NCBI RefSeq assembly: GCF_017161445.1
Contig: NZ_CP071060.1
Span: 310,001-374,000 of the forward strand
DNA from: Niveibacterium microcysteis
Lineage (GTDB): Bacteria > Pseudomonadota > Gammaproteobacteria > Burkholderiales > Rhodocyclaceae
Direction: 5' to 3'
Length of the DNA stretch: 64,000 bases
The first letter of the stretch is position 1. Each line of letters opens with the position of its first letter. Position numbers and translations under genes: made by a program. The notes below the pieces were generated by a model that saw only the letters and a list, made by a program, of their open reading frames with translations, was not told the DNA's origin and ran no database searches. This document shows positions 27,037 to 35,957 of the stretch, piece by piece.

Positions 27037-28260
27037 TCATTCCGCCGAAGTGTTGATCTCCGGCAGAAAGCGTTCGAGCAAGCTGTTCAGGAAGCGCTGG
27101 CCCTTGGCGCTCGGGCGCAGGCGTTCGCCGTCCGGTTCCAGCAGGCCGTCGCGGCGCGCCTGCACCAGCGTGGCCTCGATGGCCGCCAGCGGCAGGCCGG
27201 TTCGCTCCGCAAACAGCGCTGCTGGTACGCCATCGGTCAGGCGCAGTGCATTCATCATGAATTCGAACGGCAGGTCTTCGGTGCCGACTTCTCGCCGCTC
27301 CTGCACTGCCGAGCCCTTCGCGACACCGTCGAGATAGGCGTTTGGATGCTTGTGCCGCATCTCGCGCACGATGCCCGTGTGTGACGACAGCTTTCCGTGC
27401 GCGCCAGCGCCGATGCCCAGATAGTCGCCAAATCCCCAGTAATTCAAGTTGTGGCGGCAGCGGTGACCCGGTTGCGCGAAGGCCGACGTTTCGTAGTGCT
27501 GGTAGCCGGCCTGTGCAAGCCTGGCCTCGATCGCCTCTTGCATGTCGGCGCCGGTATCGTCGTCTGGCAGGTCGGCCGGCGGGTTGGCGCCGAAGGCAGT
27601 GTTCGGCTCCATCGTCAGGTGATAGCAGGAGAGGTGCGGCGGCTTGAAACTCAGGGCGGTGTCGACGTCGGCGAGCGCCTGCGCGAGCGACTGCCCGGGC
27701 AGCGCATACATCAGATCGAGATTGAAGGTGTCGAAATGCTTGGCGGCCAGCTCAGCCGCCCGGCGCGCTTCGGTGCCGCCGTGGATACGGCCGATGCGCG
27801 TGAGGAAGGCGTCATCGAAGCTCTGGATGCCGAGCGAGAGCCGGGTTACGCCGGCACTGCGGAAGTCCGCGAAATGGCCGGCCTCGACGGTGCCCGGGTT
27901 GGCTTCAAGCGTGATCTCGCAATCGCCTGCAAGCGGCAGGCGCATGCGAATGTCGCCCAGCAGGCGTTCGAGCCCTGCGGCGGAAATCAGGCTCGGCGTG
28001 CCGCCGCCAATGAAGATGGACTGCACGCGGCGACCCCATACCTGCGGCAGCGAGGCCTCAAGGTCGGCGATCAGCGCGTCGAGGTAAGCCTGTTCGGGTA
28101 TGCCGTCGCGCACCGCATGCGAGTTGAAGTCACAGTAAGGGCACTTCTGCACGCACCAGGGGAAATGGACATATAGCGACAGCGGTGGCGGTGCGGCCAA
28201 CTGCGCGCGGGTGATCGCTGGCGGACGGACGACGAGCGGGATTATCCGGCGTTGCGACAT
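27037..28260 (-). CDS. hemW: HemW, radical SAM heme chaperone
   Basis: HemW binds heme and passes it to respiratory enzymes. It is related to coproporphyrinogen dehydrogenase HemN but lacks that activity. The 407-residue protein has the radical SAM cluster motif C36-x3-C40-x2-C43 in FPWCVQKCPYCDF; the following Phe (CDF), rather than the HemN CGC pattern, marks HemW. Other motifs are IFIGGGTPSLI (SAM-binding glycines), EANPGT and GIQSFDD. The helical C-terminal HemN domain is present. It is the last of the rph-rdgB-hemW run; 152 bp separate it from rdgB. Confidence 0.92.
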   Translation of the reverse strand: MSQRRIIPLVVRPPAITRAQLAAPPPLSLYVHFPWCVQKCPYCDFNSHAVRDGIPEQAYLDALIADLEASLPQVWGRRVQSIFIGGGTPSLISAAGLERLLGDIRMRLPLAGDCEITLEANPGTVEAGHFADFRSAGVTRLSLGIQSFDDAFLTRIGRIHGGTEARRAAELAAKHFDTFNLDLMYALPGQSLAQALADVDTALSFKPPHLSCYHLTMEPNTAFGANPPADLPDDDTGADMQEAIEARLAQAGYQHYETSAFAQPGHRCRHNLNYWGFGDYLGIGAGAHGKLSSHTGIVREMRHKHPNAYLDGVAKGSAVQERREVGTEDLPFEFMMNALRLTDGVPAALFAERTGLPLAAIEATLVQARRDGLLEPDGERLRPSAKGQRFLNSLLERFLPEINTSAE

Positions 28261-28412
28261 GCCGTTCCCGGAAGGTCTGAATCAATGACTGCGACGGCGC
28301 ATCGCGGCGTTGCGGCGGGCTTGCTCCCGCGCCTATCCACTTGATATGTCTCGGTCGCTGCGCGCGCCGCGCCTTGCGTTGCATCCGTCTCGCTCACCTA
28401 TTCAGACCTTCC

Positions 28413-29006
28413 TTAGTCGGCGCTGCGCTTGAGGCGATCGAGCAGGTGACGACAGGCCGCGCCGCGGTGCGAGAGCGTGTTCTTCAGCGCCGGATCGAGT
28501 TCCGCGGCGGTCTGCCCAAGATCCGGCAGCAGGAACAGCGGGTCGTAGCCGAAGCCCCGCTCACCGCGAGGCGTGTCGATGATCTCGCCATGCCATTCGC
28601 CGTCTGCGATCAGCGGTTGCGGGTCATCTGCGCTGTGCACCAGTACCAGCACGCACACATAGTGCGCACGGCGATCGGCAACGCCAGCAAGTTTCTCGAG
28701 CAGCAGCGCGTTGTTGCGTGCGTCCGACTTGGGCTCGCCGGCAAAGCGCGCAGACTGCACGCCGGGCGCGCCGCCGAGTGCCGACACACACAACCCGGAA
28801 TCGTCCGCCAGCGCGGGCAAGCCGGTGTGGCGCGCTGCGTGGCGGGCCTTCTCGAGCGCGTTCTCGACGAAGGTGCAATGCGGCTCCTCGGCCTCCGGCA
28901 CGTTGAAGTGCGATTGCGGCAGCACTTCGATACCGAGCGGCGCGAGCAGCGCGGAAAACTCCCGCAGCTTGCCGGCGTTGTTCGAGGCGAGGACAAGTTG
29001 TTTCAT
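28413..29006 (-). CDS. rdgB: RdgB/HAM1 inosine/xanthosine triphosphate pyrophosphatase
   Basis: RdgB hydrolyses dITP, dXTP and ITP to the monophosphates, keeping deaminated purines out of DNA. The 197-residue length matches the family. Key motifs: LASNNAGKLREF (residues 5-16), SDDSGLCVSALGGAPGVQSA then RFAGE, GERGFGYDPLFLLPD (acid/base region) and SHRGAACRHLL near the C terminus. Cytoplasmic. It lies 120 bp downstream of rph and 152 bp upstream of hemW, an order common in betaproteobacteria. Confidence 0.95.
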   Translation of the reverse strand: MKQLVLASNNAGKLREFSALLAPLGIEVLPQSHFNVPEAEEPHCTFVENALEKARHAARHTGLPALADDSGLCVSALGGAPGVQSARFAGEPKSDARNNALLLEKLAGVADRRAHYVCVLVLVHSADDPQPLIADGEWHGEIIDTPRGERGFGYDPLFLLPDLGQTAAELDPALKNTLSHRGAACRHLLDRLKRSAD

Positions 29007-29126
29007 CGTGGAAGGCTCACGAAAAGCATTGATTGGGATGCTGGCGCGGTTGCCCGTTCGGGCACCGTGCCTGGGGCGCGGCGCCGAGCCAGGGGCGCCG
29101 CCCTGGCACGGACCGGGACAGCAGGA

Positions 29127-29852
29127 TCAGGCGGCCAGCGCGCGCCCTTGTGCTTCGACCAGCTCGCCGATGCCGCGTTCCGCGAGCGCCAGCAGCGCGT
29201 CGAGCTCGGCGCGCGAGAAAGGGGCGCCCTCGGCGGTACCCTGCACTTCGACAATGCCACCCGATGCGGTCATCACGACATTCATGTCGGTGTCGCAGTT
29301 CGAGTCTTCCGCGTAGTCGAGATCCAGCACAGGCTGGCCATCGACGATGCCGACCGACACTGCCGCGACGCGCTCGCGCATCGGGTTGGCGGGCAACTTG
29401 CCAGCGGCGACGAGCTTGTCCAGCGCCTCATGCAGCGCCACGCAGGCACCGGTGATGGCGGCAGTGCGGGTGCCGCCATCGGCTTGCAGCACATCGCAAT
29501 CCAGCGTGATCTGGCGTTCGCCGAGTGCCTTGAGGTCGACCACCGCGCGCAGGCTGCGACCGATCAGGCGCTGGATCTCCTGCGTGCGGCCACTTTGCTT
29601 GCCCTTGGCCGCTTCGCGGGCGCTGCGGGTATGCGTGGAGCGCGGCAGCATGCCGTATTCCGCCGTAACCCAGCCTTCACCCTTGCCGCGCAGGAAGGGC
29701 GGTACGGATTCCTCGACGCTGGCGGTGCACAGCACCCGCGTGTCGCCGAATTCGACCAGCACCGAGCCTTCGGCGTGGCGCGTGAAGCCTCGGGTGATGC
29801 GCACATCGCGCAGGGCGTTGGCCGAACGGCCGCTCGGACGGGTACTGGTCAT
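29127..29852 (-). CDS. rph: Ribonuclease PH
   Basis: RNase PH trims the 3' ends of tRNA precursors by phosphorolysis. The 241-residue protein shows the family motifs: [60 protein letters not shown] and [20 protein letters not shown]. Cytoplasmic hexamer in known members. Its ATG overlaps the phosphatase stop (ATGA, 4 bp), so it is translated behind the PP2C and kinase genes, linking a signalling pair to RNA processing. Longer upstream frames are antisense or overlap shadows. Confidence 0.95.
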   Translation of the reverse strand: MTSTRPSGRSANALRDVRITRGFTRHAEGSVLVEFGDTRVLCTASVEESVPPFLRGKGEGWVTAEYGMLPRSTHTRSAREAAKGKQSGRTQEIQRLIGRSLRAVVDLKALGERQITLDCDVLQADGGTRTAAITGACVALHEALDKLVAAGKLPANPMRERVAAVSVGIVDGQPVLDLDYAEDSNCDTDMNVVMTASGGIVEVQGTAEGAPFSRAELDALLALAERGIGELVEAQGRALAA

Positions 29853-30766
29853 TTGGTGTACTTCCTGATCGCGGAGTTGATTTCTGCGATCGCGCGCTCG
29901 ATGTCGTCGTCGCTCAGTTCGCTGTTGGCGGGGGCGGCCTGGCCGGCGGCAAAGCCTTCCATCTTGGTGGTGAAGCTGTCCATCGGCATCGTCATTGTCG
30001 AGATCGTCGTCGGCGGCGATTCGGCGAAATCGTCGTGCCAGGTCATGCCGACGATCGACAGATTGTCGGCCGTCGGGCCGGCCAGCACTTCGGCGCGGTT
30101 CATCAGCTTCGGCAATGATTCGAGGATGTTGCGGGTATCGACCTCGGCAATCGCCTCTTCCGCGCCGACCGGGCCCCACACGCCGTCGGAGCACAGCAGC
30201 AGCGTGTCGCCAGCATACAGCGGCGTGCGGCGCGAGAACTCGATCTGTGGCGAGTGCGTGCCACCCAGGCAACTGAAGATGCGGTTGCGGAACGGGTGCG
30301 TGGCCTGCTCGCCTTCCTTGATCAGGCCTTGCTCGACCATCACCTGCACGCGCGAGTGGTCGCGCGTGTGGAAGGCGACGCGGCCGTCGCGCAGCAGGTA
30401 GAGCCGCGAGTCACCCGCGTGCGCCCAGTGCGCGAGGCTGTTCTGCACCACGCAGGCGACGATGGTCGTGCGCGGCGGATCGGGTAGGTTCTTGTCGAAG
30501 GCGTAGTCGAGGATCGCGTGATGGGCGTTGGTCAGCGCGCGCGAGAGGAAGAGCATCTCGTCCTGCAGCTGCCCGCGCGCCTCGCGCTGGAAGCTCTCGG
30601 TGATGTACTGCACGGCGATCTGCGCGGCGATCTCGCCATGCAGATGGCCGCCCATGCCGTCGGCGACGACCATCAGCAGCGCATCGCGCGAGTAGCAGTA
30701 GGCAATGCGGTCCTGGTTGGAGCGGCGCTTGCCGGGCCGGCTTTCCTGATAGATGGTGAATTTCAT
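29849..30766 (-). CDS. PP2C-family Ser/Thr protein phosphatase
   Basis: A 305-residue metal-dependent phosphatase that removes phosphate from Ser/Thr residues. PP2C metal sites are visible in RSNQDR (D19), VVADGMGGH (D36-G37), LLCSDGVWG and [10 protein letters not shown]. The catalytic domain spans about 1-240; residues 250-305 form a charged tail ([20 protein letters not shown]) with no recognised domain. It is predicted cytoplasmic. It is coupled by 4-bp overlaps on both sides, to the kinase upstream (30763) and to rph downstream (29852), so kinase and phosphatase very likely act on the same targets. Confidence 0.92.
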   Translation of the reverse strand: MKFTIYQESRPGKRRSNQDRIAYCYSRDALLMVVADGMGGHLHGEIAAQIAVQYITESFQREARGQLQDEMLFLSRALTNAHHAILDYAFDKNLPDPPRTTIVACVVQNSLAHWAHAGDSRLYLLRDGRVAFHTRDHSRVQVMVEQGLIKEGEQATHPFRNRIFSCLGGTHSPQIEFSRRTPLYAGDTLLLCSDGVWGPVGAEEAIAEVDTRNILESLPKLMNRAEVLAGPTADNLSIVGMTWHDDFAESPPTTISTMTMPMDSFTTKMEGFAAGQAAPANSELSDDDIERAIAEINSAIRKYTK

Positions 30767-31722
30767 GAGCGCGAGATAAAAGACCGAAGTCGGGTGCCGA
30801 GAGTGCCGATCCAGGTTGCGGCCACCACATCACCAGGATGCGGCTGACGAACCCGTCGTGCGAGCGCCTTTTGCAGCGCATACACGCTTTGCGGGCGCTC
30901 CAGCGGATCGAGTTTGAGACACCAGTCGATCGTGTCCAGGAGTTGGGCGGAGTACTGCTGCGACCAACGCTTGCGCGCCGGTTCAAGCTGGTCTTTCTTG
31001 ATGCGTTCGTCCGAGCGCTGCGGCGGCGCACCGGAAAGGCAGGCGTACATGCTGGCGCCGACCGAGTAGATATCGCTCCACGGCCCAAGGTGCTCGCGGT
31101 CGCGGAACTGTTCCGGCGCGCAATAGCCGGGCGTGTACATCGGCTTGAGCATCGGCGCGTCATTGAACAGCGTTTGCCGTGCCGCGCCGAAATCGAGCAG
31201 CACCGGCGTGCCGTCGTTGCGTAGGTAGATGTTCGACGGCTTGATATCGAGGTGCAGCAGTTTGTTCGCGTGCACTTCGCGCAGGCCGTTGAGCAGCCGG
31301 GTGAACACGCCGCGGATGAACTTCTCGCGGATGTCGCCCTTGTTCTTGTTGATGAAGTCCTGCAGCGTGCGGCCGCGTTCGAAGGCCATCACCATGTAGA
31401 CGGTGCTGTTGGCCCGGAAGAAGTTCAACACGCGGACGAGGTTGGGGTGATTCAGGCTCGCCAGCGCACGACCTTCCTCGAAAAAGCACTTCATGCCGTA
31501 GCGGAAGGCGGCCTGATGCTCGTCCGGTACGCGCGGCTCGATCTCGCCGTCCTTGCGCAGTGCCAGCGAGTTCGGCAGGTATTCCTTGATGACCACCGGC
31601 ATGTCGTCCGGGTCGGTCGCCAGATAAACGATCGAAAAACCACCGAGGCTGAGCTGCTGCTCGATGCGGTACTGCTCCAGCTGAAAGCCGGATGGCAACG
31701 GGCAGTTTGCTTGAGCGGGCAT
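30763..31722 (-). CDS. Ser/Thr protein kinase (non-RD type)
   Basis: A 319-residue protein kinase with Gly-rich loop LSLGGFSIVY, ATP-binding K46 (VVIKEYLP), catalytic loop HLDIKPSN (H157, D159, K161, N164), metal-binding DFG at 177-179 and CAPEQ. The loop reads HLD instead of HRD, so it is a non-RD kinase, not activated through the usual activation-loop phosphate. There is no C-terminal transmembrane or PASTA segment; the C-terminal tail is short and basic. I start at ATG 31722 (MPAQANC); the longer frame adds 21 residues of doubtful coding nature. It couples by 4 bp to the PP2C gene. Confidence 0.92.
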   Translation of the reverse strand: MPAQANCPLPSGFQLEQYRIEQQLSLGGFSIVYLATDPDDMPVVIKEYLPNSLALRKDGEIEPRVPDEHQAAFRYGMKCFFEEGRALASLNHPNLVRVLNFFRANSTVYMVMAFERGRTLQDFINKNKGDIREKFIRGVFTRLLNGLREVHANKLLHLDIKPSNIYLRNDGTPVLLDFGAARQTLFNDAPMLKPMYTPGYCAPEQFRDREHLGPWSDIYSVGASMYACLSGAPPQRSDERIKKDQLEPARKRWSQQYSAQLLDTIDWCLKLDPLERPQSVYALQKALARRVRQPHPGDVVAATWIGTLGTRLRSFISRS

Positions 31723-31835
31723 CGGGGCGCACGTATCATTCGGCGAAAGGGCCTTGATTTTCAGCTTTTTGTCCCACCCCTGCAATTCGGCCGCGTGAAT
31801 TTGTCATTTCACGGCCGCCACAGCGGAAGCTTCCG

Positions 31836-32702
31836 ATGATTCATTCCATGACCGGTTATGCGGTCTGCGCCCGTGAAAGCGGTCGCGCGCGCCTCAATCT
31901 TGAGCTCAAAAGCGTCAATTCGCGCTTCCTTGATCTGGGCTTTCGCATGGCCGAAGAGCTGCGCCTGGCCGAACCCGCCCTGCGCGAGGCGATCACGGCG
32001 CGGCTGTCGCGCGGCAAGGTCGAGTGCCGGCTCTACTGGCAGGCCAACGCTGCGCTGCCGGCCGAGTTGTCGCTCAACCAGACCCTAGTCGATCAGCTGA
32101 GCGCCGCGCAGGCGCAACTGCGGGACCGCTTCACCGACGCCGCGCCGCTGTCGGTCGGCGAGCTGTTGCGCTGGCCGGGCATGCTGGGCGAGACCGGGCC
32201 GGACTTCGAGAGCCTGCTGGCGACCGCCGGCGAGTTGGTGAAGCTGGCGCTGGATGACCTGGTGGCATCGAGGGCCCGCGAGGGTGAAAAGCTCGCCGCG
32301 ATGATCCTCGAACGCGTGCAGGCGATCCGTGGGCTCGTTGCCAAAGCTGAGCCGATCCTGCCGGCCGCGGTGGCCGAGTATCAGGAAAAGCTCACCACCC
32401 GGTTGCGCGACGCCGTCGCAACGCTGGACGAGGACCGCATCCGCCAGGAAGTGAGCCTGTTCGCGCAGCGTGCCGACGTGGTCGAGGAGTTTTCCCGCCT
32501 GCGCACGCATTGCGACGAGGTCGAACGCGTGCTCAAGGTCGGTGGTCAGGCCGGCAAGCGGCTCGACTTCCTGATGCAGGAACTCAATCGCGAGGCCAAT
32601 ACGATGGCTTCGAAGGCGGTATCAGGCGCGCTGTCCAGCATTGCGCTGGAAATGAAGCTGCTGATCGAGCAGATGCGCGAACAGGTTCAGAACATCGAGT
32701 AA
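31836..32702 (+). CDS. yicC: YicC family endoribonuclease-like protein
   Basis: A 288-residue protein of the YicC family, proposed in E. coli to be an endoribonuclease acting on small RNA. The N-terminal YicC domain has MIHSMTGYAVCARESG and LELKSVNSRFLDLGFRMAEE. The C-terminal DUF1732 domain ends with FSRLRTHCDEVERVLKVGG and GKRLDFLMQELNREANTMAS. Cytoplasmic. It is divergent from the kinase gene across 113 bp and lies 3 bp before gmk, the usual partner, so they are probably co-transcribed. Confidence 0.93.
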   Translation: MIHSMTGYAVCARESGRARLNLELKSVNSRFLDLGFRMAEELRLAEPALREAITARLSRGKVECRLYWQANAALPAELSLNQTLVDQLSAAQAQLRDRFTDAAPLSVGELLRWPGMLGETGPDFESLLATAGELVKLALDDLVASRAREGEKLAAMILERVQAIRGLVAKAEPILPAAVAEYQEKLTTRLRDAVATLDEDRIRQEVSLFAQRADVVEEFSRLRTHCDEVERVLKVGGQAGKRLDFLMQELNREANTMASKAVSGALSSIALEMKLLIEQMREQVQNIE

Positions 32703-32705
32703 GCC

Positions 32706-33323
32706 ATGCCCGGACAGCTCTATATCGTTTCCGCCCCATCCGGCGCGGGCAAGACCACCCTGGTACGCGGCCTGCTCGAACGTGATCGCGGCATCCGCCT
32801 GTCGGTCTCTCACACCACGCGCGCACCGCGCCCGGGCGAAGTCGACGGCCAGCACTACCACTTCACCGATCGTGCGAGCTTTGAAGCGCTGCGCGCGGTT
32901 GGCGGCTTTCTCGAGTCGGCCGAGGTGCATGGCAATCTCTATGGCACGTCGCGCGCCTGGATCGAGCAGCAGATGGCGACCGGCATGGACATCCTGCTCG
33001 AAATCGATTGGCAGGGCGCACGCCAGGTTCGGCTGGCCTTCCCGCAGGCGGTCGGGATCTTCATCCTGCCGCCGTCGATGGACGAACTCGAACGCCGTCT
33101 GCGTGGTCGTAACTCTGATGCCGATGAAGTGATCGCCCGCCGTCTCGATGCCGCGCTGGGCGAGATGGAGCATGTGGACGAATTTCATTACTGTATTATC
33201 AACAATGACTTAGCCGAGGCTCAGGCGGATCTGGCGGCGGTTGTCCGCGCCTGCCGCGTGCGCCTCAACGTGCAGAAGGCGCGTCATGCCGACGCGTTCT
33301 CCTTCCTGCGGGCTGAACACTGA
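32706..33323 (+). CDS. gmk: Guanylate kinase
   Basis: Guanylate kinase converts GMP and ATP to GDP and ADP. The 205-residue protein has the P-loop SAPSGAGKTTLV (about 9-20) and the GMP-binding strand SVSHTTRAPRPGEVDGQHYH. It also has ESAEVHGNLYGTSRAWIEQ, LEIDWQGARQVR and the LID region IFILPPSMDELERRLRGR. Cytoplasmic. It follows yicC by 3 bp. In most related genomes rpoZ follows, then spoT. Here only 104 bp separate the stop from the spoT start, and no rpoZ frame is present. Confidence 0.95.
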   Translation: MPGQLYIVSAPSGAGKTTLVRGLLERDRGIRLSVSHTTRAPRPGEVDGQHYHFTDRASFEALRAVGGFLESAEVHGNLYGTSRAWIEQQMATGMDILLEIDWQGARQVRLAFPQAVGIFILPPSMDELERRLRGRNSDADEVIARRLDAALGEMEHVDEFHYCIINNDLAEAQADLAAVVRACRVRLNVQKARHADAFSFLRAEH

Positions 33324-33427
33324 ATCGGGGAAGAGCGCATGGAATCTGATGGCATGCATCGCAGTCGACCGGCCGCGCAGGGCGAGGCGGGTCGTGTGCA
33401 TGCACGCCGATGGTGCCGGGGGTGAGC

Positions 33428-35671
33428 ATGGAAGCCGCCGCGCCACAGATGCCGACCCCGACGACGCTTGCCAACGCCGCCGCCGCGCCGCACGGCGGCG
33501 AGATTGATCCGCTTGAGGGCGTCGACCTCTCGACCCTGCGACGACGGGTCGCGGAGTATCTGAAGGAAGATGACCGTGAGCGGCTTGAGCGGGCCGCGCG
33601 ATTCTCCGCCGAAGCTCACCTCGGGCAGTTCCGCAGCAGCGGCGAGCCCTATGTCTCGCACCCGGTCGCGGTCGCCGAGATCCTTACCGAATGGCATCTT
33701 GACGCGCAGGCGCTGATCGCGGCGCTGCTGCACGACGTGATGGAAGACACCGAGATCACCAAGCAGGCGATCGCGGATGCTTTCGGCAAGGTCTCCGCCG
33801 AGCTGGTCGACGGCGTGTCGAAGCTCGACAAGATCGAGGCGCGTACCCACGAGGAGGCGCAGGCGGAGAACTTCCGCAAGATGTTCCTCGCGATGGCGCG
33901 CGACGTGCGGGTGATCCTGATCAAGCTCGCGGACCGGCTGCACAACATGCGCACGCTCGATGCGGTGCGGCCGGAAAAGCAGCGCCGTGTGGCGCGCGAA
34001 ACGCTTGAGCTTTACGCGCCGATCGCCAACCGGTTGGGGCTCAACAATCTCTACCGCGAGCTGCAGGAGCTGTCGTTCCGCTACCTGCATCCGATGCGTT
34101 ATCGCGTGCTGTCGAAGGCGGTGCGCGCGGCGCGCGGCAATCGCCGCGAGATCGTCGGCAAGCTGCTCGGCGCGATCCAGGAACGTCTGCCGACCTGGCA
34201 GATCGATGCCGAAGTGTGGGGCCGTGAGAAGCATGTGTATGGCATCTATCGCAAGATGGTCGACAAGCACCTGACCTTCTCGCAAGTGCTCGACATCTAC
34301 GGTTTCCGCATCGTCGTGAAGGACATCCCGACCTGCTACCTCACGCTTGGCGCATTGCACGAGCTGTACAAGCCGGTGCCGGGCAAGTTCAAGGACTACA
34401 TCGCGATCCCGAAGGCGAACGGCTACCAGTCGCTGCACACCACGCTGTTCGGCCCTTACGGCACGCCGGTCGAGGTGCAGATCCGCACACGCGAGATGAA
34501 CCAGGTGGCGGACAGCGGCGTGGCCTCGCATTGGCTCTACAAGGAGTCCGAAGGCCCGCTGTCGGACATCCAGCAGCGCACGCACAACTGGCTGCAGTCG
34601 CTGATCGAGTTGCAATCCACATCGGGCGACTCAACCGAATTCCTTGAACACGTGAAGATTGACCTCTTCCCGGGCGAGGTCTTCGTGTTCAGCCCCAAGG
34701 GCAAGATCTTCAATCTGCCGCGCGGTGCGACGGTGGTCGATTTCGCCTACGCGGTACATACCGATATCGGTAACCGTTGCGTGGCCTGTCGCATCAACGG
34801 CGATTTGATGCCGCTGCGCACCGAGCTGAAGAACGGCGATCAGGTGGAGGTGGTGACCGCGTCGCATGCCAGCCCGAACCCGGCGTGGCTGTCGTATGTG
34901 CGTTCGGGCAAGGCGCGCGCGCAGATCCGCCATTTCCTCAAGACCGCCCAGCAGGAAGAGTCCGTCGCGCTGGGCGAGCGTTTGCTGGCGCAGGCCCTGC
35001 GTGCCCACGGGCTGACGCCGGCGGCGCTGAACAAGTTGGTATGGGACCGCTTCCTGCGCGACGCTGGTGCGCGCGAGAAGAACGACATCTACACCGATAT
35101 CGGGCTCGGCAAGCGTTTGCCGGCGGTGGTGGCGAAGCGGCTTGCGACGGTGGTCGAGTCGGTCGGCGTCGAGGGCGTTGAAGGGCAGCCTATCCGGCCG
35201 CGCCCGGCCGGGGCGATCCTGATCCGCGGCAGCGAAGGCATGGCGGTGCAGCTCGCACGCTGCTGCCGGCCGATTCCCGGCGACCCGATCGTCGGCCTGC
35301 TGCGCAAGGGCCAGGGCATGGAAGTGCATTTGAACGACTGCCCCAATCTGTCGCGCAACCGCGCTGACCGCGAGCGTTGGGTCGACGTCGAGTGGGAATC
35401 CGAAACCGAGCGCCTGTTCGATGTGCAGATCCGTGTGATCACCGAAAACCGCCGTGGCGTGCTGGCCAAGATCGCCGCCGCGATTGCCGAGGAGCACTCG
35501 AACATCCAGCATGTGAGCATGGATGGCGAGGGTGCGTCGCATCACCAGATCTACTTCACGCTGCAGGTGAGCGATCGCCTGCACCTTGCGCGGCTGATGC
35601 GTGCGGTGCGCCGCATCCCGGAAGTGGTCCGCATCGCGCGGCTGAAGGCCTCGGAAGCCCGCCCGGGCTGA
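33428..35671 (+). CDS. spoT: Bifunctional (p)ppGpp synthetase/hydrolase SpoT
   Basis: A RelA/SpoT homolog that makes and breaks down the alarmone (p)ppGpp. In 747 residues: HD hydrolase domain (about 45-200) with intact LLHDVMEDTE (H102-D103, E106-D107); synthetase domain with KDYIAIPKANGYQSLHTT and EVQIRTREMNQVADSGVASH; a TGS domain (VFVFSPKGKIFNLPRGATVV); and a C-terminal ACT domain (VQIRVITENRRGVLAKIAAA). Intact hydrolase and synthetase residues suggest bifunctionality. I start at ATG 33428, with GGGGGTGAG just upstream; ATG 33410 is possible. Confidence 0.94.
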   Translation: MEAAAPQMPTPTTLANAAAAPHGGEIDPLEGVDLSTLRRRVAEYLKEDDRERLERAARFSAEAHLGQFRSSGEPYVSHPVAVAEILTEWHLDAQALIAALLHDVMEDTEITKQAIADAFGKVSAELVDGVSKLDKIEARTHEEAQAENFRKMFLAMARDVRVILIKLADRLHNMRTLDAVRPEKQRRVARETLELYAPIANRLGLNNLYRELQELSFRYLHPMRYRVLSKAVRAARGNRREIVGKLLGAIQERLPTWQIDAEVWGREKHVYGIYRKMVDKHLTFSQVLDIYGFRIVVKDIPTCYLTLGALHELYKPVPGKFKDYIAIPKANGYQSLHTTLFGPYGTPVEVQIRTREMNQVADSGVASHWLYKESEGPLSDIQQRTHNWLQSLIELQSTSGDSTEFLEHVKIDLFPGEVFVFSPKGKIFNLPRGATVVDFAYAVHTDIGNRCVACRINGDLMPLRTELKNGDQVEVVTASHASPNPAWLSYVRSGKARAQIRHFLKTAQQEESVALGERLLAQALRAHGLTPAALNKLVWDRFLRDAGAREKNDIYTDIGLGKRLPAVVAKRLATVVESVGVEGVEGQPIRPRPAGAILIRGSEGMAVQLARCCRPIPGDPIVGLLRKGQGMEVHLNDCPNLSRNRADRERWVDVEWESETERLFDVQIRVITENRRGVLAKIAAAIAEEHSNIQHVSMDGEGASHHQIYFTLQVSDRLHLARLMRAVRRIPEVVRIARLKASEARPG

Positions 35672-35721
35672 ACTGCCGGGTGGCTCAGCCTGCTAGAATT
35701 GCGGGCTGAGGAGGAATCACC

Positions 35722-35910
35722 ATGGCGATGTACGAATCCGAGCACACCAAATTCATGCGCGAGTGGATGGAAAAGCATCCGCAGGAAGCCGAAGAGCAAC
35801 GCAAAGGCCGCGCCCTGTGGTGGGACAAGCCGCAGGATCTGGAAACCTCGCGCCGCAACGCGGAAGCCAAGGTCGCGCAAAAGCCCTATCCCTATCAGAG
35901 CGAAGTCTGA
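35722..35910 (+). CDS. DUF3460 small protein
   Basis: A 62-residue protein of the DUF3460 type found in betaproteobacteria: YESEHTKFMREWMEKHPQEA, then GRALWWDKPQDLE. It is charged, helical and has no signal peptide. No function is known. GAGGAGG precedes the ATG. It is 50 bp behind spoT and ends at a clear terminator, closing the yicC-gmk-spoT run. Confidence 0.9.
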   Translation: MAMYESEHTKFMREWMEKHPQEAEEQRKGRALWWDKPQDLETSRRNAEAKVAQKPYPYQSEV

Positions 35911-35918
35911 ATTCCCGA

Positions 35919-35941
35919 AGCCTCTCGTCCGAGAGGCTTTT
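35919..35941 (+). terminator. Intrinsic terminator after DUF3460
   Basis: AGCCTCTC (35919-35926), loop GTCC, GAGAGGCT (35931-35938), then TTT (35939-35941) within TTTTCGCTTTT. It ends the yicC-gmk-spoT-DUF3460 unit 16 bp before the next start codon. Confidence 0.85.
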
Positions 35942-35957
35942 CGCTTTTCCGGTCCCC

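Noticed and set aside
28341..30401. Long plus-strand open frame across rdgB, rph and the phosphatase gene
   Set aside because: It covers three well-supported minus-strand genes and its translation is Arg/His/Ala-rich with no domain.
33324..33427. Remnant of rpoZ
   Set aside because: No frame in the gap resembles the omega N terminus or its conserved motifs; the gap is too short for the gene.
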